A DNA stretch of 64,000 nt, from contig OZ017795.1 of assembly GCA_963969395.1 (NCBI GenBank), forward strand, positions 35,321,063 to 35,385,062, given 5' to 3'. How positions within the stretch are numbered: the first letter of the stretch is position 1; every line of letters begins with the position of its first letter. Under the pieces are notes generated by a model, which was not told where the DNA came from, made no database searches, and saw only the letters and a program-made list of their open reading frames with translations. The DNA is from Pseudoscleropodium purum. Lineage: Eukaryota > Streptophyta > Bryopsida > Hypnales > Brachytheciaceae. Positions 25,770-37,795 of this stretch are shown here, piece after piece. A program made the position numbers and the translations under genes.

Positions 25770-26808
25770 AGACACGTGCAGTTCGTCCTTCGTTGTCTGC
25801 GAAGTTGTAGGATGTCCGGCGAGTGTGCACAGCGGGTCGGAGGACGTTTGTTTGTATGCTTCGGTCAGGCTCACCCATGGGTGTGTCATCCGCAAGCATA
25901 GAAACGATGTTAAAATCTGCCATCGGGGTTTGTTTCTGAAATTGTAACAAGGAATTGTCACATATTCCTACACTGCTCCGACTGGTAGCATTCTGCAGCT
26001 ATCAATCTACGCAGAAATGCAACAGGAAGAGTATAATGCCCAACGTTTTAGGTCCTGTGGGTGCAGGAAGCAGGAGCTGCCTCGTATCAGATGAAACCCT
26101 AACGCGAAGCAAAAAAACTCCAAACCCTAGACAGAAAACTTTAATAATTTTTAAAATTTGTGCCGCAAATGGCACAGAAAATCAGAAAACCGCTGCGTTA
26201 ACCGCTGCAATTCTTCAGACTAGATCACAAGAACCTGAGTATCAAAACGAAATTGAGTTTCGAGTACGCAAAAATTGGCTCAAGCGGTTTCTGGGGTGGG
26301 TGGGTGTTATAGAAAACTGAACCCTGCTCCTCAAACAAGAGAACGGGCAGCGGGCTGCCAAACATTCAAACCCTTAAAATGTACGACTTCAGTAGATACT
26401 GTCTGTTTCAGATGCCTTCCTTTGAAGTCGGTATCACCTTCATGGTCCATAGTGAGCTTTCTTGCAGACATTTCAGTTTTCTTCCAATTTTTGCAACTCC
26501 GAGGACGATCGCAGCTCTCCGTCATTATGTGAGCACAATTGCAATTCCTTTTCACGGATTCTCGTTCTCTTTTCCGTGTGCTATTTGCTCAAGTTTTGTG
26601 ATGCTCTTTGGAGGTTTTCGACAATACTTCCGTGTTTGAGTTTGGAGGTTGTTGTGTTTAGGATTAGAGTTCACAATTGGGGTTCTGTTGTTGCGTGGAG
26701 CACCTGCTTGGATTACTTCCTTGAGCAGAGGCGTTGAAGGTTCCTTGCTTCTTTTAGTAGGTTGCATTGTACAGGGTTTCGTATCTGATCGTGAGATCTT
26801 CATATTAG
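25770..26808 (+). promoter_or_regulatory. Promoter and leader region of the QCR6-like gene
   Basis: GC content rises sharply at about 25740. The stretch carries AAACCCTA-type telo-box words at about 26095 and 26124, which are frequent near starts of plant genes for ribosomal and mitochondrial proteins. The first coding exon of QCR6 must lie here (see next entry), but several short ATG-led candidates exist and none can be chosen from sequence alone. Confidence 0.4.
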
Positions 26809-28329
26809 GGCTCGGGAACGGGAGGAGGATACTTCAGTTGAGGAGGAAATCGAGGAGGTCGAGGCTGTGGATCCGAAGGGGGAGATTGAGGACTCATGCA
26901 AGCCAAGATGTGTGAAGCAACTAATTTCGTATGAGGTAAGGAAGAGGCATTTGCGTCCAAGTTTAAGCACCTTTAAGCATTTTTACCAATATTTAGGAGT
27001 GTGCTTGCATTGGGAGATCAGTATAGAGATCACTTTGGATACAGCAGCCAAACTCTGTTGACATCAAATATTCATCACTGTGTTTGATGATTACTTATGT
27101 CATCATTCAAAGTGGGAGGTTGTAGATCATTGTGAAGGGGCAGTAGACAACCCCGTTTACATTCAAAGATCAGTGGCTATAGACATTTAGCCATGTCATG
27201 CTTACACGCAACTTGCAAATTGAAGTCCAAACGAGTATCTGAATAGATGAGGTATAGATGTTGGTAACAGGGTCAGTATAGGAGATGGAATCAGTCTTAA
27301 CGGTTTTAGTATCCTCGACCTTGAAAGGATGTGGTTAAGTCCGTGTCATGCTGGCAGCACATGAAAATCTTTCGGTGCAGACGTGTAGTTGGCGATGGAA
27401 TAGTCTCTTCGTGTCAGAGAACGAGAAATACAAGAGAAGTGTTTTGAGGAATTTCAGCAAGAGTAGCCATTATTTCTTGAGAACGTTTGGTGTACTGTTC
27501 TACCTATGGACATGCTGTTTTGCAGGCCTGTGTGAAGCGTGTTGAGAGTGATGAGCAAGGTCAAAAACATTGTACTGGCCAGTACTTTGATTATTGGGGC
27601 TGCATTGATCAGTGTGTAAGTCTTTCACCAATACCCATTCACTGATGTATTTATAATGCTTTAATAGAACAGTGAAATACACATGTAGTTTTCATATGCA
27701 TTCGAAGAGAATTTGGCCTCCAAGTTCCGTTCAGTTCCTAAGTACAGTTATTGACCATTCCTGTGTTTAAAATGTCATGCACTGGTAAAGATCCGGAGTC
27801 TTAGCCAGCGAGGTATGTTTTGTTTTGTACTACATTTTTCATCATGCAGAACCGGAGTTCTCTGGGAATTGTGCTATGGTGAAAACAGGGCCAAATGACC
27901 ATGCAATTTCTTCTAATGTTATGTTTATAGTAGAGTCATCCTCAAATCCTTTCAAAGTGCAGGTGCTGACCTTGTTTTAATGATAGTGTATGGCTGAATC
28001 TACTAATATTGTGAACAACTTTTGGTTAGCATTTTTTTTGTGGTTCAATCATGAATCTGAAATAGTTTGAATTTAAGGATAACTCAATCGTCCTAGAAGT
28101 GCACTAAAGACGCTGGTCAGATTTACAGCTTAATTCTTATAGAATTTTCATGAGAACAGAGATTTTCTTATGAGGTTCTGTACCTGTAGAGGATGTAGAG
28201 GTTTGGTACAGTGATGATTTGGGGTACTTTGGTTTTGACATTTGTAAAAACAATTGTATTGAGTTCACTGGCATTGGCATCTTGGGCACTGTACAGGCTG
28301 CACCCAAGGTCTTTCGCAAGTTAGCATGA
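26809..28329 (+). CDS. QCR6: Cytochrome b-c1 complex subunit 6 (hinge protein), 5' exon not placed
   Basis: Three exons are clear: 26809-26935, 27526-27615, 28297-28329 (stop TGA at 28327-28329). Both introns are GT-AG and phase 0. The protein reads: acidic stretch rich in Glu, then DPKGEIEDSCKPRCVKQ, ISYE, then ACVKRVESDEQGQKHCTGQY, FDYWGCIDQC, then AAPKVFRKLA. The spaced cysteines (CxxxC, then C, HC, C, C) and HCTGQYFDYW are diagnostic of the hinge subunit, a small acidic disulphide-bonded protein on the intermembrane side of complex III that helps cytochrome c dock near cytochrome c1. The open frame runs back to a TGA with no ATG, so an upstream exon is needed. An acceptor TATTAG/G at 26808/26809 is possible; TTCAG/TT near 26834 is an alternative. 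The acidic extension is longer than in Arabidopsis, as I recall it. Confidence 0.9.
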
Positions 28330-28757
28330 GAAGGTTGCCTTTTGGGAAATATTATTGGCTCTGCTGAAGGTATGTTAAAAGATTTGCAGAAGAATGATGG
28401 AACATCTCCACGCCAGAAGACATATGTACTTGACTATACATCTGCAACGACGTCTAATTTCTGGATAAAAGAGTTTGTAGGAGCTAGCTAGTTTACAAGC
28501 TGGGAATTTTTCTTCAGGAAATGCAATACAGAATGTGCTAGGATATTGCTGACTGATTTTGGACAAAGCTTTTCTGATAATATCATACAGTTAAGTGAAG
28601 TTGTGCACTTTATCAGGAGTAATCTAATCATCTTTTAAGCTGGAAAGGTTCAATCAATATTTGACAGAGCTTACATAAAGAGATTTTCTGATTGAATGTT
28701 GGCTCTACTTTTATTATTTCTGAAATCACTGGACATACCTCGACAAACATGGAGTTT
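28330..28757 (+). other. 3' UTR and flank of the QCR6-like gene
   Basis: The composition stays like that of the gene until about 28740, where the nested TTAA elements begin. No poly(A) signal could be fixed. Confidence 0.35.
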
Positions 28758-30219
28758 TTAACCCCTTAACCCCTAAATGCCCAAGGCCTATTTTGAGCCT
28801 CTAGAAATTTGCTCTAAATTGAATAAAAAGTCAACATTTTGATAAGTCTTATCAACTTTTTTTGAATTGTAACTATACAAATTTGAACTAGACATGTTAG
28901 AGATCACATAGGAAGAAAAAACACAACAATATCACTTATAAGTTGGAAGATTATAATATTTGACCATGAGGGTGTTAAAATATTAAAAAAATTCATTTCA
29001 TTTTTTACAAGTCAAACCTAAAAAGTTGGTGACCTAAAATATGAGGTTTAAGGGCCTAACATGAATAATCCCAATCAATTTATGGCTTCTCAAAAGCTAC
29101 TCTACAATTTCTTAAATGAGTTTTGAATGTGATTTTTTCTTCAAGTCCTAGTGTATTTGATGCTCATTTATAAGAGCTCTCAACACTACAGGAAGTCAAG
29201 ATTGTAATGGTACCCTTGCACAAAATCTTGAATAGAAAAATCACTATCATTTCTTTTCAAGATCAGATTTTTGATGCTAAAACTAGACTTCAAGAAGAAT
29301 CTTTCAAAAATAGAAATTACTAAAAATAGAAATTTAGTTAGGTTTTATTTAACTTCAAAGAATTGCAAACACCACATTTGGGTGCCTCGGGCATTTAGGA
29401 GTTAAAGACCTAGTAGAAAAGACCAATTGAAAATTTGGGTGGGTTTCTATGAAGTCAATATTGAATGGATCCTTCTGAAATTTTGACACAAGGTGCCTCG
29501 TTGGAAATTTATTTTTTTGTGATTGGGTTCTCAGATCAAAAGTTATGTTGTTTGAAAATTTTTGGGCAAGGTAGGCAATTTTAGGTAGTGTGTGCAAAAT
29601 TCCTCCTCTACCTTTAAAATTTGGTAGGCATGGAACTAACATCAAATAAAGGAAGCAATTGTCATAAAAAAGAACATGTGCAATTGAAGTTTCCAAAAAA
29701 AATTATATTCATTCCCAATTTTCCATAGTAGTTTTCTACTTTCCTTGTTTCTAAATAATATTGGTGATTTGGAAAATGTGCAAACTTAGGGCTAATTATG
29801 GGACCCATGTAGTTGCAATACATTTATTAGAGAGGTTCAACAAACCTACAAAACAATTTTGTAATAATGTGCAATAGTAATCTAGCAAGTAGTACTCAAT
29901 GAAAAGAGTAGTTCTTTGAGATACTTGATTGTCCTTAGGATGCTATAGAACATGCCTAATAGGCAATTCAATATGAATAAACAACCATGCCATAGTTTCA
30001 ATCATCTTGAATGTAAAATCATGCAAAACCAAAAATCTAGGTATTGATTTGAAATAGAATAAAATGAAAGAATACTAATATTATTTAGAATCATTAACAA
30101 AGGGAGTACAAGATTGTACAATTCAATTTTTTTTCAATATATTTTTTCATTTTTTTTCTCATTGCCATATAAAGTGAAAGTTTTTGACAATTTGTGTGCT
30201 CTAGGCCTTTAGAGGTTAA
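28758..30219. mobile_element. TTAA-flanked TIR element G, interrupted by a second one
   Basis: The outer left end is TTAA (28758-28761) plus CCCC. The outer right end is CCTTTAGAGG followed by TTAA (30216-30219). Directly after the CCCC a second element (28766-29405) is inserted. If that is removed, leaving one TTAA, the left end becomes CCCCTTAAAGACCTAG, which matches the reverse complement of the right end, CCTCTAAAGGCCTAG. This restored match is the reason to read it as nesting. Without the insert the element is about 818 bases, similar to the other copies. It has no coding frame. Confidence 0.7.
28766..29405. mobile_element. TTAA-flanked TIR element A, inserted in element G
   Basis: TTAA (28766-28769), then CCCCTAAATGCCCAAGGC. 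The right end is GCCTCGGGCATTTAGGAG then TTAA (29402-29405). The inner length is 632 bases. The first fourteen bases of the left end match the complement of the right end except at two positions. A minus-strand frame in 29355-29696 runs over the right end and is probably chance. Confidence 0.8.
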
Positions 30220-31049
30220 CCTAGTGTCTTACCTTATTATATAGTCAAAGATTTTGTTATTGATGGATGTTGGAGAGATTCTATACCAAAAGATAGGGTA
30301 TGATATTCTAAAAGTAAAATGCCAAATTAAAAAAATACTTAATAATACATGCTTAATAGTAGACAAATGTTGTTGACATGCACTATGACATGAAAGGGGA
30401 TTATTTCATTTTTAGCATTCGAAATCTTTGTTATAATTTTCTATTTTTTACCAATCGTGCTTCAATAACAAAAATCTTTTGTGAAGAACATTGTTTGAAA
30501 GGTTTTTCTATTGAAATTAACATTCTTCATGGTATTTAATGAAATTTTAATTGCTTCATGGTTATCTATTTTATTTTCAAGAGAAAGAAAAATGTTTGAT
30601 AGACATGTACCAACCTTTTAAGCCCTTCCCTTATGCTATATAAAATTGCATATTTGTTGATCACAATCATTTCTCCTACCTAATTCTTCTCCAATGGTAT
30701 TGATTCATACAAGATTGCAAAGGATTTATATTTGAAGAGAAAACTTAGAATACCTTTACTACCGTCTTATATAGTGGTGGGAAGTTTTCAAGAAACCTTT
30801 TATTACATATTTGTTTCAAGAATAGACCTTGTAGATTGCAATTTCTTAAAACTTTTGCAAATTGTGATTTTGCACATAACAAAATCACTTCCATGATTAC
30901 AAGAAATAAAAAAAATAAGGCCTAAAATAAATTCTAAACTCTATATATTAATAATATAATTTGAATCAATCCAAAAACAATTGCAAATGTTTTTGTTGTC
31001 CCTCTAATATAAGTCCATACACTAACTACTCTAAGGTACCAAGAGAAAA
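30220..31049. other. AT-rich spacer, no gene seen
   Basis: Only short frames and A/T runs. Nothing recognisable between element G and the Copia LTR. Confidence 0.4.
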
Positions 31050-31295
31050 TTGTAATAATATAAGACATTCATTGATGCTACTAACTATGTATCTATAACT
31101 ATATAATTGTCTATCTAGTTTTCATTCATTTGATTTAACTTTAAATTATAGCATTGATTTAGGAAGTTAAGATTAAATTTTGATGCCAACTCATCAATCT
31201 TAGAATTGTACTTATACCTCTATATGGATTCAATCAAATTATCTTGGATGGAATTGATTCATATTCTACTTCATTGTTTGTTATTATTATCAACA
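31050..31295 (+). repeat. Left LTR of the Copia element
   Basis: Begins near TGTAATAATATAAG and ends ATTATCAACA. It shares about 220 bases with the split right LTR: TATAATTGTCTATCTAG / ACAATTATCTATTTAG, TTTCATTCATTT in both, CTTAGAATTGTACTTATA / CTTAAAATTGTACTTATA, TTCATATTC in both. It keeps the uninterrupted site AACTTTAAATTATAGCAT that corresponds to the insertion point of the TTAA element in the right LTR. Confidence 0.75.
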
Positions 31296-31307
31296 TGCTA
31301 TTAGAGT
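31296..31307 (+). other. Degenerate primer-binding site of the Copia element
   Basis: TGCTATTAGAGT directly follows the LTR end ..CAACA. It differs at three positions from TGGTATCAGAGC, the initiator tRNA-Met primer site common in plant Copia elements. Position and spacing support it. Confidence 0.55.
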
Positions 31308-34300
31308 GTGTAATGTTCCTTTGCTAGCTAGGAACATAGAGAGACAATTGTAGATTAGTGTAGCACTGCTCCTAATCAATACAATAGTGGTTAGTTTTTA
31401 TAGTTGTAGAAGAGCACAATTTTTGCAACACTACCAAGATAAATGAGAATGTGATACAAAGGAAAACATATCTAATTTTCAAGTAGGAAAAAACAAGTCA
31501 AGAAGATTGTAAATTATTTCATCTAGTCTTTCACAATGAGAGATTCTACAAAAATAAAGATGGTGGGAGTCAGATCACTATACATGCATTGCATTAGCTC
31601 AATTCTCAGTCATACATCTATAACTAGTTAACAGTATAAAAATGCAACTCATAAGAACCAAAGTAGCAACAGTCACATCTCTTATTCAATTAATCAATAA
31701 CAATATTATTGACATTATTTCTATACATGCACATAAACCCGGCTTAGCCTAAAAAACACTTTGATTTGTATACCAATTCAGAAATCAGTCATAGATTCTA
31801 CCACTTACAAGCCAACTATAGACTATGAAGCTTGTGGAAGGAGGACCTATGAAGGGCTATATAAAAAAAGCAAGAAAATGAAAGCATAGGTTGTTTAGGA
31901 TAGAAGAAGCGTTTATAAATCAAACACTTGTTCAATTTCTATTGAACATCCTTCCTAAAGTTACAAAAAAACCATACAAGTTTTGATACATCAAAGAGTA
32001 GTCTACCATTAACTTTTGATCAATTATTTGCACAACTTACTACAAAATCTCATTGTTGTTATTAGTGAGTAGTACATCTAGGGAATGAAGAAGACCTAGC
32101 AACTACATATGGTAAGAATTGAAAAAATTTCTTCAACAACAATCAATCTTATCATGCCTTCAAAAGGATGCAAATCCTATTGCAACAACCAAGGGGGAGG
32201 ATTTCCTCAAAATTCAACCATTCTAGTCCGGGTGGTTCCCAATCCCAAAAGTCAACGTTGTACTTCAATTGTAGGAAACTAGACCATCTTGCTTGACATT
32301 GTAGACCAACTTCAACTCTAGATTGTAGAAGTGCATTTACAAATTTAGTTCAGAGTTTTGAAGTTTTTATAACATAATAATATATGGATAGTAAAGTTTC
32401 AAGTTATATGACAAGTAACTCATATAATTTTGATTTTATTCAATCCAACACTTCAACTTCGAAAGTTGGAATTTGACAAAGGGAAAGTTCATAGAGTTCA
32501 TGGATTGAGAAAATTAAAAGTTCTATAGGCAAAACCACATTGGGTGAAATAAAATTGACATATATTAAGTATGTCTTTAGTCTTCAAAAGAATCTCATTT
32601 ATGTATGTAACATAGTTGACAAAGGTGAGTCTATGGTTTTCACTTGATTACATCATTATGTTCTTGATGGACCATTTGATAAGTACAATCATAAAATTAA
32701 GCTCCATGATGTAGAAATCCTAACAAATAACAAATTATATATCATGAACAATTCCCAACATGAAATTGCATTGTTTATTGACATTGTTCAAGTTCAAGCA
32801 AATCTTTGGGGTAAACAATATGTGTATTTTAACAATTCTAACATAGGCCATAATCCAAATTGCAATGAGTAAAAGGATCACCTAATTAGATCACTTTTAC
32901 AATGTCTAGCTAATAGGTAGGATCAAAAGAGGTTTCTTTCTAAATTCTAAAATAGAAATACACAATTTATTAAGGACATTCATTAGATTTCATAAGACTT
33001 TTATGACACACATCATTTGGAAGGTCCAAATATATCCTAGTAATTACAAACAATTTTTGTAGAAACAATTATACATACATACATATATAGATATATAGAT
33101 ATATAGATATATGTGTGTGCGTAAACTTTAGAAAGTTCAAAAAATATAGTCAAAAATTCAAAAGAAGATTTTAACTTAATAGATTGACATGGCAACAAAT
33201 ATCTATCTATCAAATTCAAACTATATAGCTAAAATTAGGAAATACAATGTAAATTAATGTAGGCACTCACGCCACAACAAAACAATGGAGGAGAATGTTA
33301 CAATTGCATGATCATCGAACATGCAAAGAGTATGATACACATGTTCAACTACCTTGGGCTACAAAATGGAGCAACCATAATTAGGTAAAATACTTGATAC
33401 CATTCATCTAAAGATTTTTGGACGTATAAGGTATAAACGTGTTCCTAAAGAATAACGGAAAAAGCTAAACATCAAAACAAATAAATGCATGTTTGGAGGC
33501 TACAAGGAGCAAAAAAATATATACAAATTTTTAAGTCTTTACAAACAAAAAAACTCTCCTTAGCAAAGATTTTCTTGATGAACAATTGATTGGATATCAC
33601 CATCTTCAAATCTAATTGATTTATCATAAAGATCCTTTTCTAGTCAATACATCACCAAAATTTAATACACTTCATGAAGGTACTCCAATAGCTGAAACTT
33701 TCATTCCCAAATTTATCTTAAAAGACTATAATATTGAGACTTATAAAAACATCCATCCAATAGATTAAGTTCTAAAACCAATAATGCCAAACAAAAATCA
33801 AGCCTATGAAAAAACTTGTTAGTAGATGAAACAATTGGTTTTAGTTCTCAAAGATATCCCACTTGAAAACATTAATTTTCAACCAGATTTTCTAATAATA
33901 GACCTTTGTGTTCAAAATCCTACATGAAGTATTATTTTTAAAGAAACAACACTTGATGAGGGGTGTACAATAGCTATCTTTAACTAAAAATCAAACATGA
34001 CAATTTATTGATCACTTTATAGACAAACCATGAATACTACTAAATAGATCTTTAAAGCCAAACAAGAACCAAAGGAAGAAGTAGTTAAACTGAAAGTAAG
34101 ACTAGTTGCTTGGATGTTTTGACAAGTAGAGGGTGTTGATTTCACCAATTTTTTTATCATGTAGTACATTGGATTAACATTAGAACAATTCTAGCACTTA
34201 TTGTCCAATCAATTTAGAAATTAAAACACATGGACATTAATATATAGTTCCAAAATTGACTAGTAATAAAAAATATACATACAAAAATCTTAAAAGAATT

Positions 34301-34639
34301 TCAAAGATATGGAAATCTAAATAAAATATTAAAATTGAACAAAGTTCTATTCGAATTCAAACAAGTACCAAAAGTATGATATATAATAATAGAGAGGTAG
34401 TAAATAAATCAAGGTCTTACAAGGAAAAAATCAGATCCAAAACTAGACTTCTATATTAACAAAATATATAGGAAGCTACGTCAATATATCCCTCTATATT
34501 GGTGATTTTTTTATCACTAGCAATGACAAGACTAATATCCAAAAAGTATAAATAGCCATGGTGGAAGAATTCAAAATGAAAAATTTCTTAGAAGCCAAAT
34601 TGTCATTAACCTCATTTTGAGGTTTGCCCATGCTACCTT

Positions 34640-35890
34640 GGTGAGCAAATAGGACATTGGTAACCCTCAAGCCTTGCAAGAGATTAGATGAAAGGGACTA
34701 AGAGTCTTGAGCAATCAAAGCATTGTAATGCTCTCATCAAGAAAAATTGGATAGTGTGCTATACACACTTGGAAAGCTAGTGAGAAGACATGTCCAATGA
34801 TCTAGATAACTTGAGGATCCAAGTTGTGAGTCAAAAGTTATTGCTCTTCAAAGTTGGCAATGTCTTAGTCGTATCCCAGGGTGTGCAATGTAGAAGTAGG
34901 GATTTGGATATGGATTCTTAAGCCAAATAGGGAATGTTGCATATTGTTAGAAAGCTAACAAGATTAGCTTTTTAGAATGATAATGATGACAAGAAGATGA
35001 GCCCTAAGCTAAAAGTTATAGGCATCCAAAGAGACAACAATCTTTGAGAACTACTCTCCTAAGGAACTTGAATCTTTGGAGAACCATAACTTCTTCAATA
35101 CATATCAGCATTGGGAAAGTGAATAGTCCACGTATAGTAATCTACCAAAAAGTAGATCACAAAAATGGATTTTTACTTTGCATTCAAAACCTGAAGCTAA
35201 AAGTTATATTGATGAGAAGATCAAAAGTCTTTTAGAGCCCAATTCTGGAGAAAGGGTTTGGGAATGGATGGCCTTGTAAGATGGGAAGTATCTTGGATGT
35301 TCTAGAAAACCCCTAGAATGGAGGGTTGTTGAATCCCATAGAAAGTCCTATAAAAAAGGGTGGTCTCCCTCCACACTCCCAAATGGTGCCATGGTGAGCC
35401 ATAGTAGCCACGAGTGGTGAGGTTGGTATTGGAGTGTCACCACCACTTGTATGTTACTATAGAGTGTTTGGACACTCTTTGATACCGGTTGAATGTGTCT
35501 TGCTCTACACTAGGCCATGGTGTAAGTCTTGTTTGATGAGTTCTAATAAGTGAGTCCCAAAGTAAGGTGGGTTGGGCCTAATGGGGAATTGAGTCCCATT
35601 CAAAGGCGATTAGTAGCAATAGTGCCACTACTAAGTGCTTCAATATCAATGGAAGTTCCATCCCATATCATTAAATGACATGCCTAGTGTCTTGTGGAGG
35701 TTAAGTGCTGAAATTAAAGTGTTGAAAGTCACAGAGGAATGGAGAACCCTATGACTTGGGTTGGAACCTAATGTTGCATGTGCATGGCATGTGTAGTGTT
35801 AGGAGATTGTGACCCTTGGTGTTACTAGAGTTAAATATGCTACAAAAAGCATTTGGAGATGAGCTTAAGGTGATAAGTGTCACTAAGAGA
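34640..35890. mobile_element. Non-Copia insertion inside the Copia pol, LTR-like
   Basis: The Copia reading resumes only at about 35895, so about 1.2 kb is extra. The block is richer in GC than the Copia sequence and non-coding. It has a TATA-like word in CCTATAAAAAAGGGTGGTC (35348-35366) followed by CCTCC runs, as in LTR promoters. A solo LTR of another family is the likeliest reading. Edges and target duplication were not resolved. Confidence 0.4.
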
Positions 35891-36680
35891 CATGACATTG
35901 ATTACAAATTTATTTTTGTTCAATAACTCAATCTCCTAACCAAACTCCTAGCTTTAAAATTGTTTTCCACTGATAGAAAAGCCACTATCTTTGTAGATTC
36001 CTCTCACATGGCACTATCCAAAATAAATTTGTAGCCTCAAATTAGCTCTTTATTCATGGCAGTGTGTTCTACTCACTTATACACAAAGCATTTGGGCCTA
36101 ACACTCTATACTTAAAATCTAGCACTCTTATATTTCTTTTCTAGTCCTATTGTTCTACCAATTTGTTGGTTTAACAATCTAGTTTTTTCAAAGATCTTGC
36201 ATTTAAATCATTAGTAATAAGTTTGTCATAGCATATCAACAGCTCATTTGTATTCTTTGACATCGACAAGTGTATATATTGACTTCAAAGTACTTGTAGA
36301 GCTATCATCTTAACTTTCTTCTATACAACAAGAATTACCTTGAATTGTCCCATGACCAAGTGACGACATCAACTAAAAGAAACTAAACTCAAGAATTATG
36401 TTGCAAATTTGGCACAAGACAAGAACAAAGAGTCAAAGTATTAACACCAATTAAATTTTCCAATTAATTACACATGCATCACTTCTATATTAGAAGTTGT
36501 ACAAAACCTAAACAAATTCACTATCAAATAATTGTTGTATTGAGAATATACACCATCAAAAGCCTATTGGAATGCTCTTGTAATATCAACATTGTCTTCA
36601 ATAGCAAATTAAAGTCAAAAGCACAACATCCTTCCTCTTAGGGATTTGAGAAGGGTAGTCTCATAGTGAACTAAAGGGAA

Positions 36681-37795
36681 TGTTGTAATATAAAATGCTC
36701 ATTGACACTATTGAATATGAATCTATGAATGTACAATTATCTATTTAGCTTTCATTCATTTAGATTAGCCTTAACCCCTAAAGGTTCATTGTTCTTATAG
36801 AAGACAAAATGGATTTTGAGTAGGCTCCTACTACATGGTCTCAATTTTCATCATGATTTTTAAAATATTTTTAAAATAAAAAATACATTAGCTTTTTAGA
36901 AATGTAGTTTTTATTTCAATTGGTACATGGAAAAAAAGTTGTACCATCCTAAGCACAATTTCCACTTAGCACGGTAGTAAAAAGGATCCACAAAAACTTG
37001 AAATAAATTTTTTTAAATTCGTTTCTTACAAATCATATTTTTGTTGGAAAGTTTTTATTCATTCTATTTGGATTAGTCATGTGAAAGTTATGCAGCATCT
37101 TGTTTTCCAAGCAAACATATAATTTTCTTAACAAAAGAATATATCGAATTTATTTCATAATTCAATTTTCATAATTTTCAATAAAAAGAGTTTCATAGGG
37201 GTTAAATTGCTTGCTAAAATAATTAGTGTGTTCAATCCCATCTTAGAGCTATCAACAATATAGTTTTTCTTTCTATTTCATACTTGCTTCCTTACAACAA
37301 TTTTTCAAAAGTATCAAAAATGCTATTTTAAAAAATTCTCTAGACTTTTAACTCAACTTCTCATGATCAAAAATTCAAATTTCAAAATTCATAATGCAAA
37401 TTTTTTAATTTAAGAAGATTCAAAGTCTGGTAATTTAGTCAAGCAAGGTAAAAAAAACTTATTTTCTTCATTTTTAAACACAAATTTCTTACATATATGT
37501 GGTCAAAGTTTTTGAAATTCCTTCTATTCCTTCTTATACTAGTTTAGTACGAGATCCTATAGTTAAATATGCAAAAAATCAATTTTCATATTTTTTCGTT
37601 CATTGCAATAGAAATGATATTTTTGAATCTTTTTTGACAATAAAAAAGGCTTTGGTCCTTTAGGAATTAAGCTATGTAGCATCAACCTAAGAAATTATTG
37701 TTCAGTTAATGCTAGCTCATTAGTCTTAAAATTGTACTTATATCCCTTGCTCAGATTATCTTGAATAGAGTTGGTTCATATTCAATTTCACTACA
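36681..37795 (+). repeat. Right LTR of the Copia element, split by a TTAA element
   Basis: The two LTR parts are 36681-36770 and 37671-37795. A polypurine-like CTAAAGGGAA lies just before the first. The parts align to the left LTR in order, with the insert exactly between the matching halves. The last 20 or so bases found in the left LTR (TGTTTGTTATTATTATC..) are not seen at the right end, so the 3' edge is deleted or diverged. Confidence 0.75.
36771..37670. mobile_element. TTAA-flanked TIR element (copy C) in the Copia 3' LTR
   Basis: TTAA (36771-36774), then CCCCTAAAGGTTC. The right end is GGTCCTTTAGGAA followed by TTAA (37667-37670). The inner length is 892 bases. It has no long reading frame. 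In the left LTR the same site reads AACTTTAAATTATAGC with one TTAA; here it reads GCC-TTAA-[element]-TTAA-GCTATGTAGC. This is a direct empty-versus-filled comparison showing that TTAA is duplicated on insertion, or that the element inserts within a TTAA. Confidence 0.85.

Larger units (their letters stand above)
31050..37795 (+). mobile_element. Degenerate Ty1/Copia retrotransposon with two nested insertions
   Basis: Order on the plus strand: left LTR, primer site, gag zinc-knuckle remnant (about 32265-32310, NCRKLDHLA-stop-HC), the pre-integrase linker (about 32560-32640, LQKNLIYVCNIVDKGE), a reverse-transcriptase start (about 34075-34160, KLKVRLVAW, then VEGVDF), the metal-site region (about 34495-34590, LDDFFITSND, then VEEFKMKNFLEAK), an RNase H trace (about 35960-36020, IFVDSSHMALSKI), and a right LTR. 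Every domain is crossed by stops. This domain order (integrase before reverse transcriptase) is the Copia order. A non-Copia block (about 34640-35890) and a TTAA element (36771-37670) are inserted. Confidence 0.8.
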
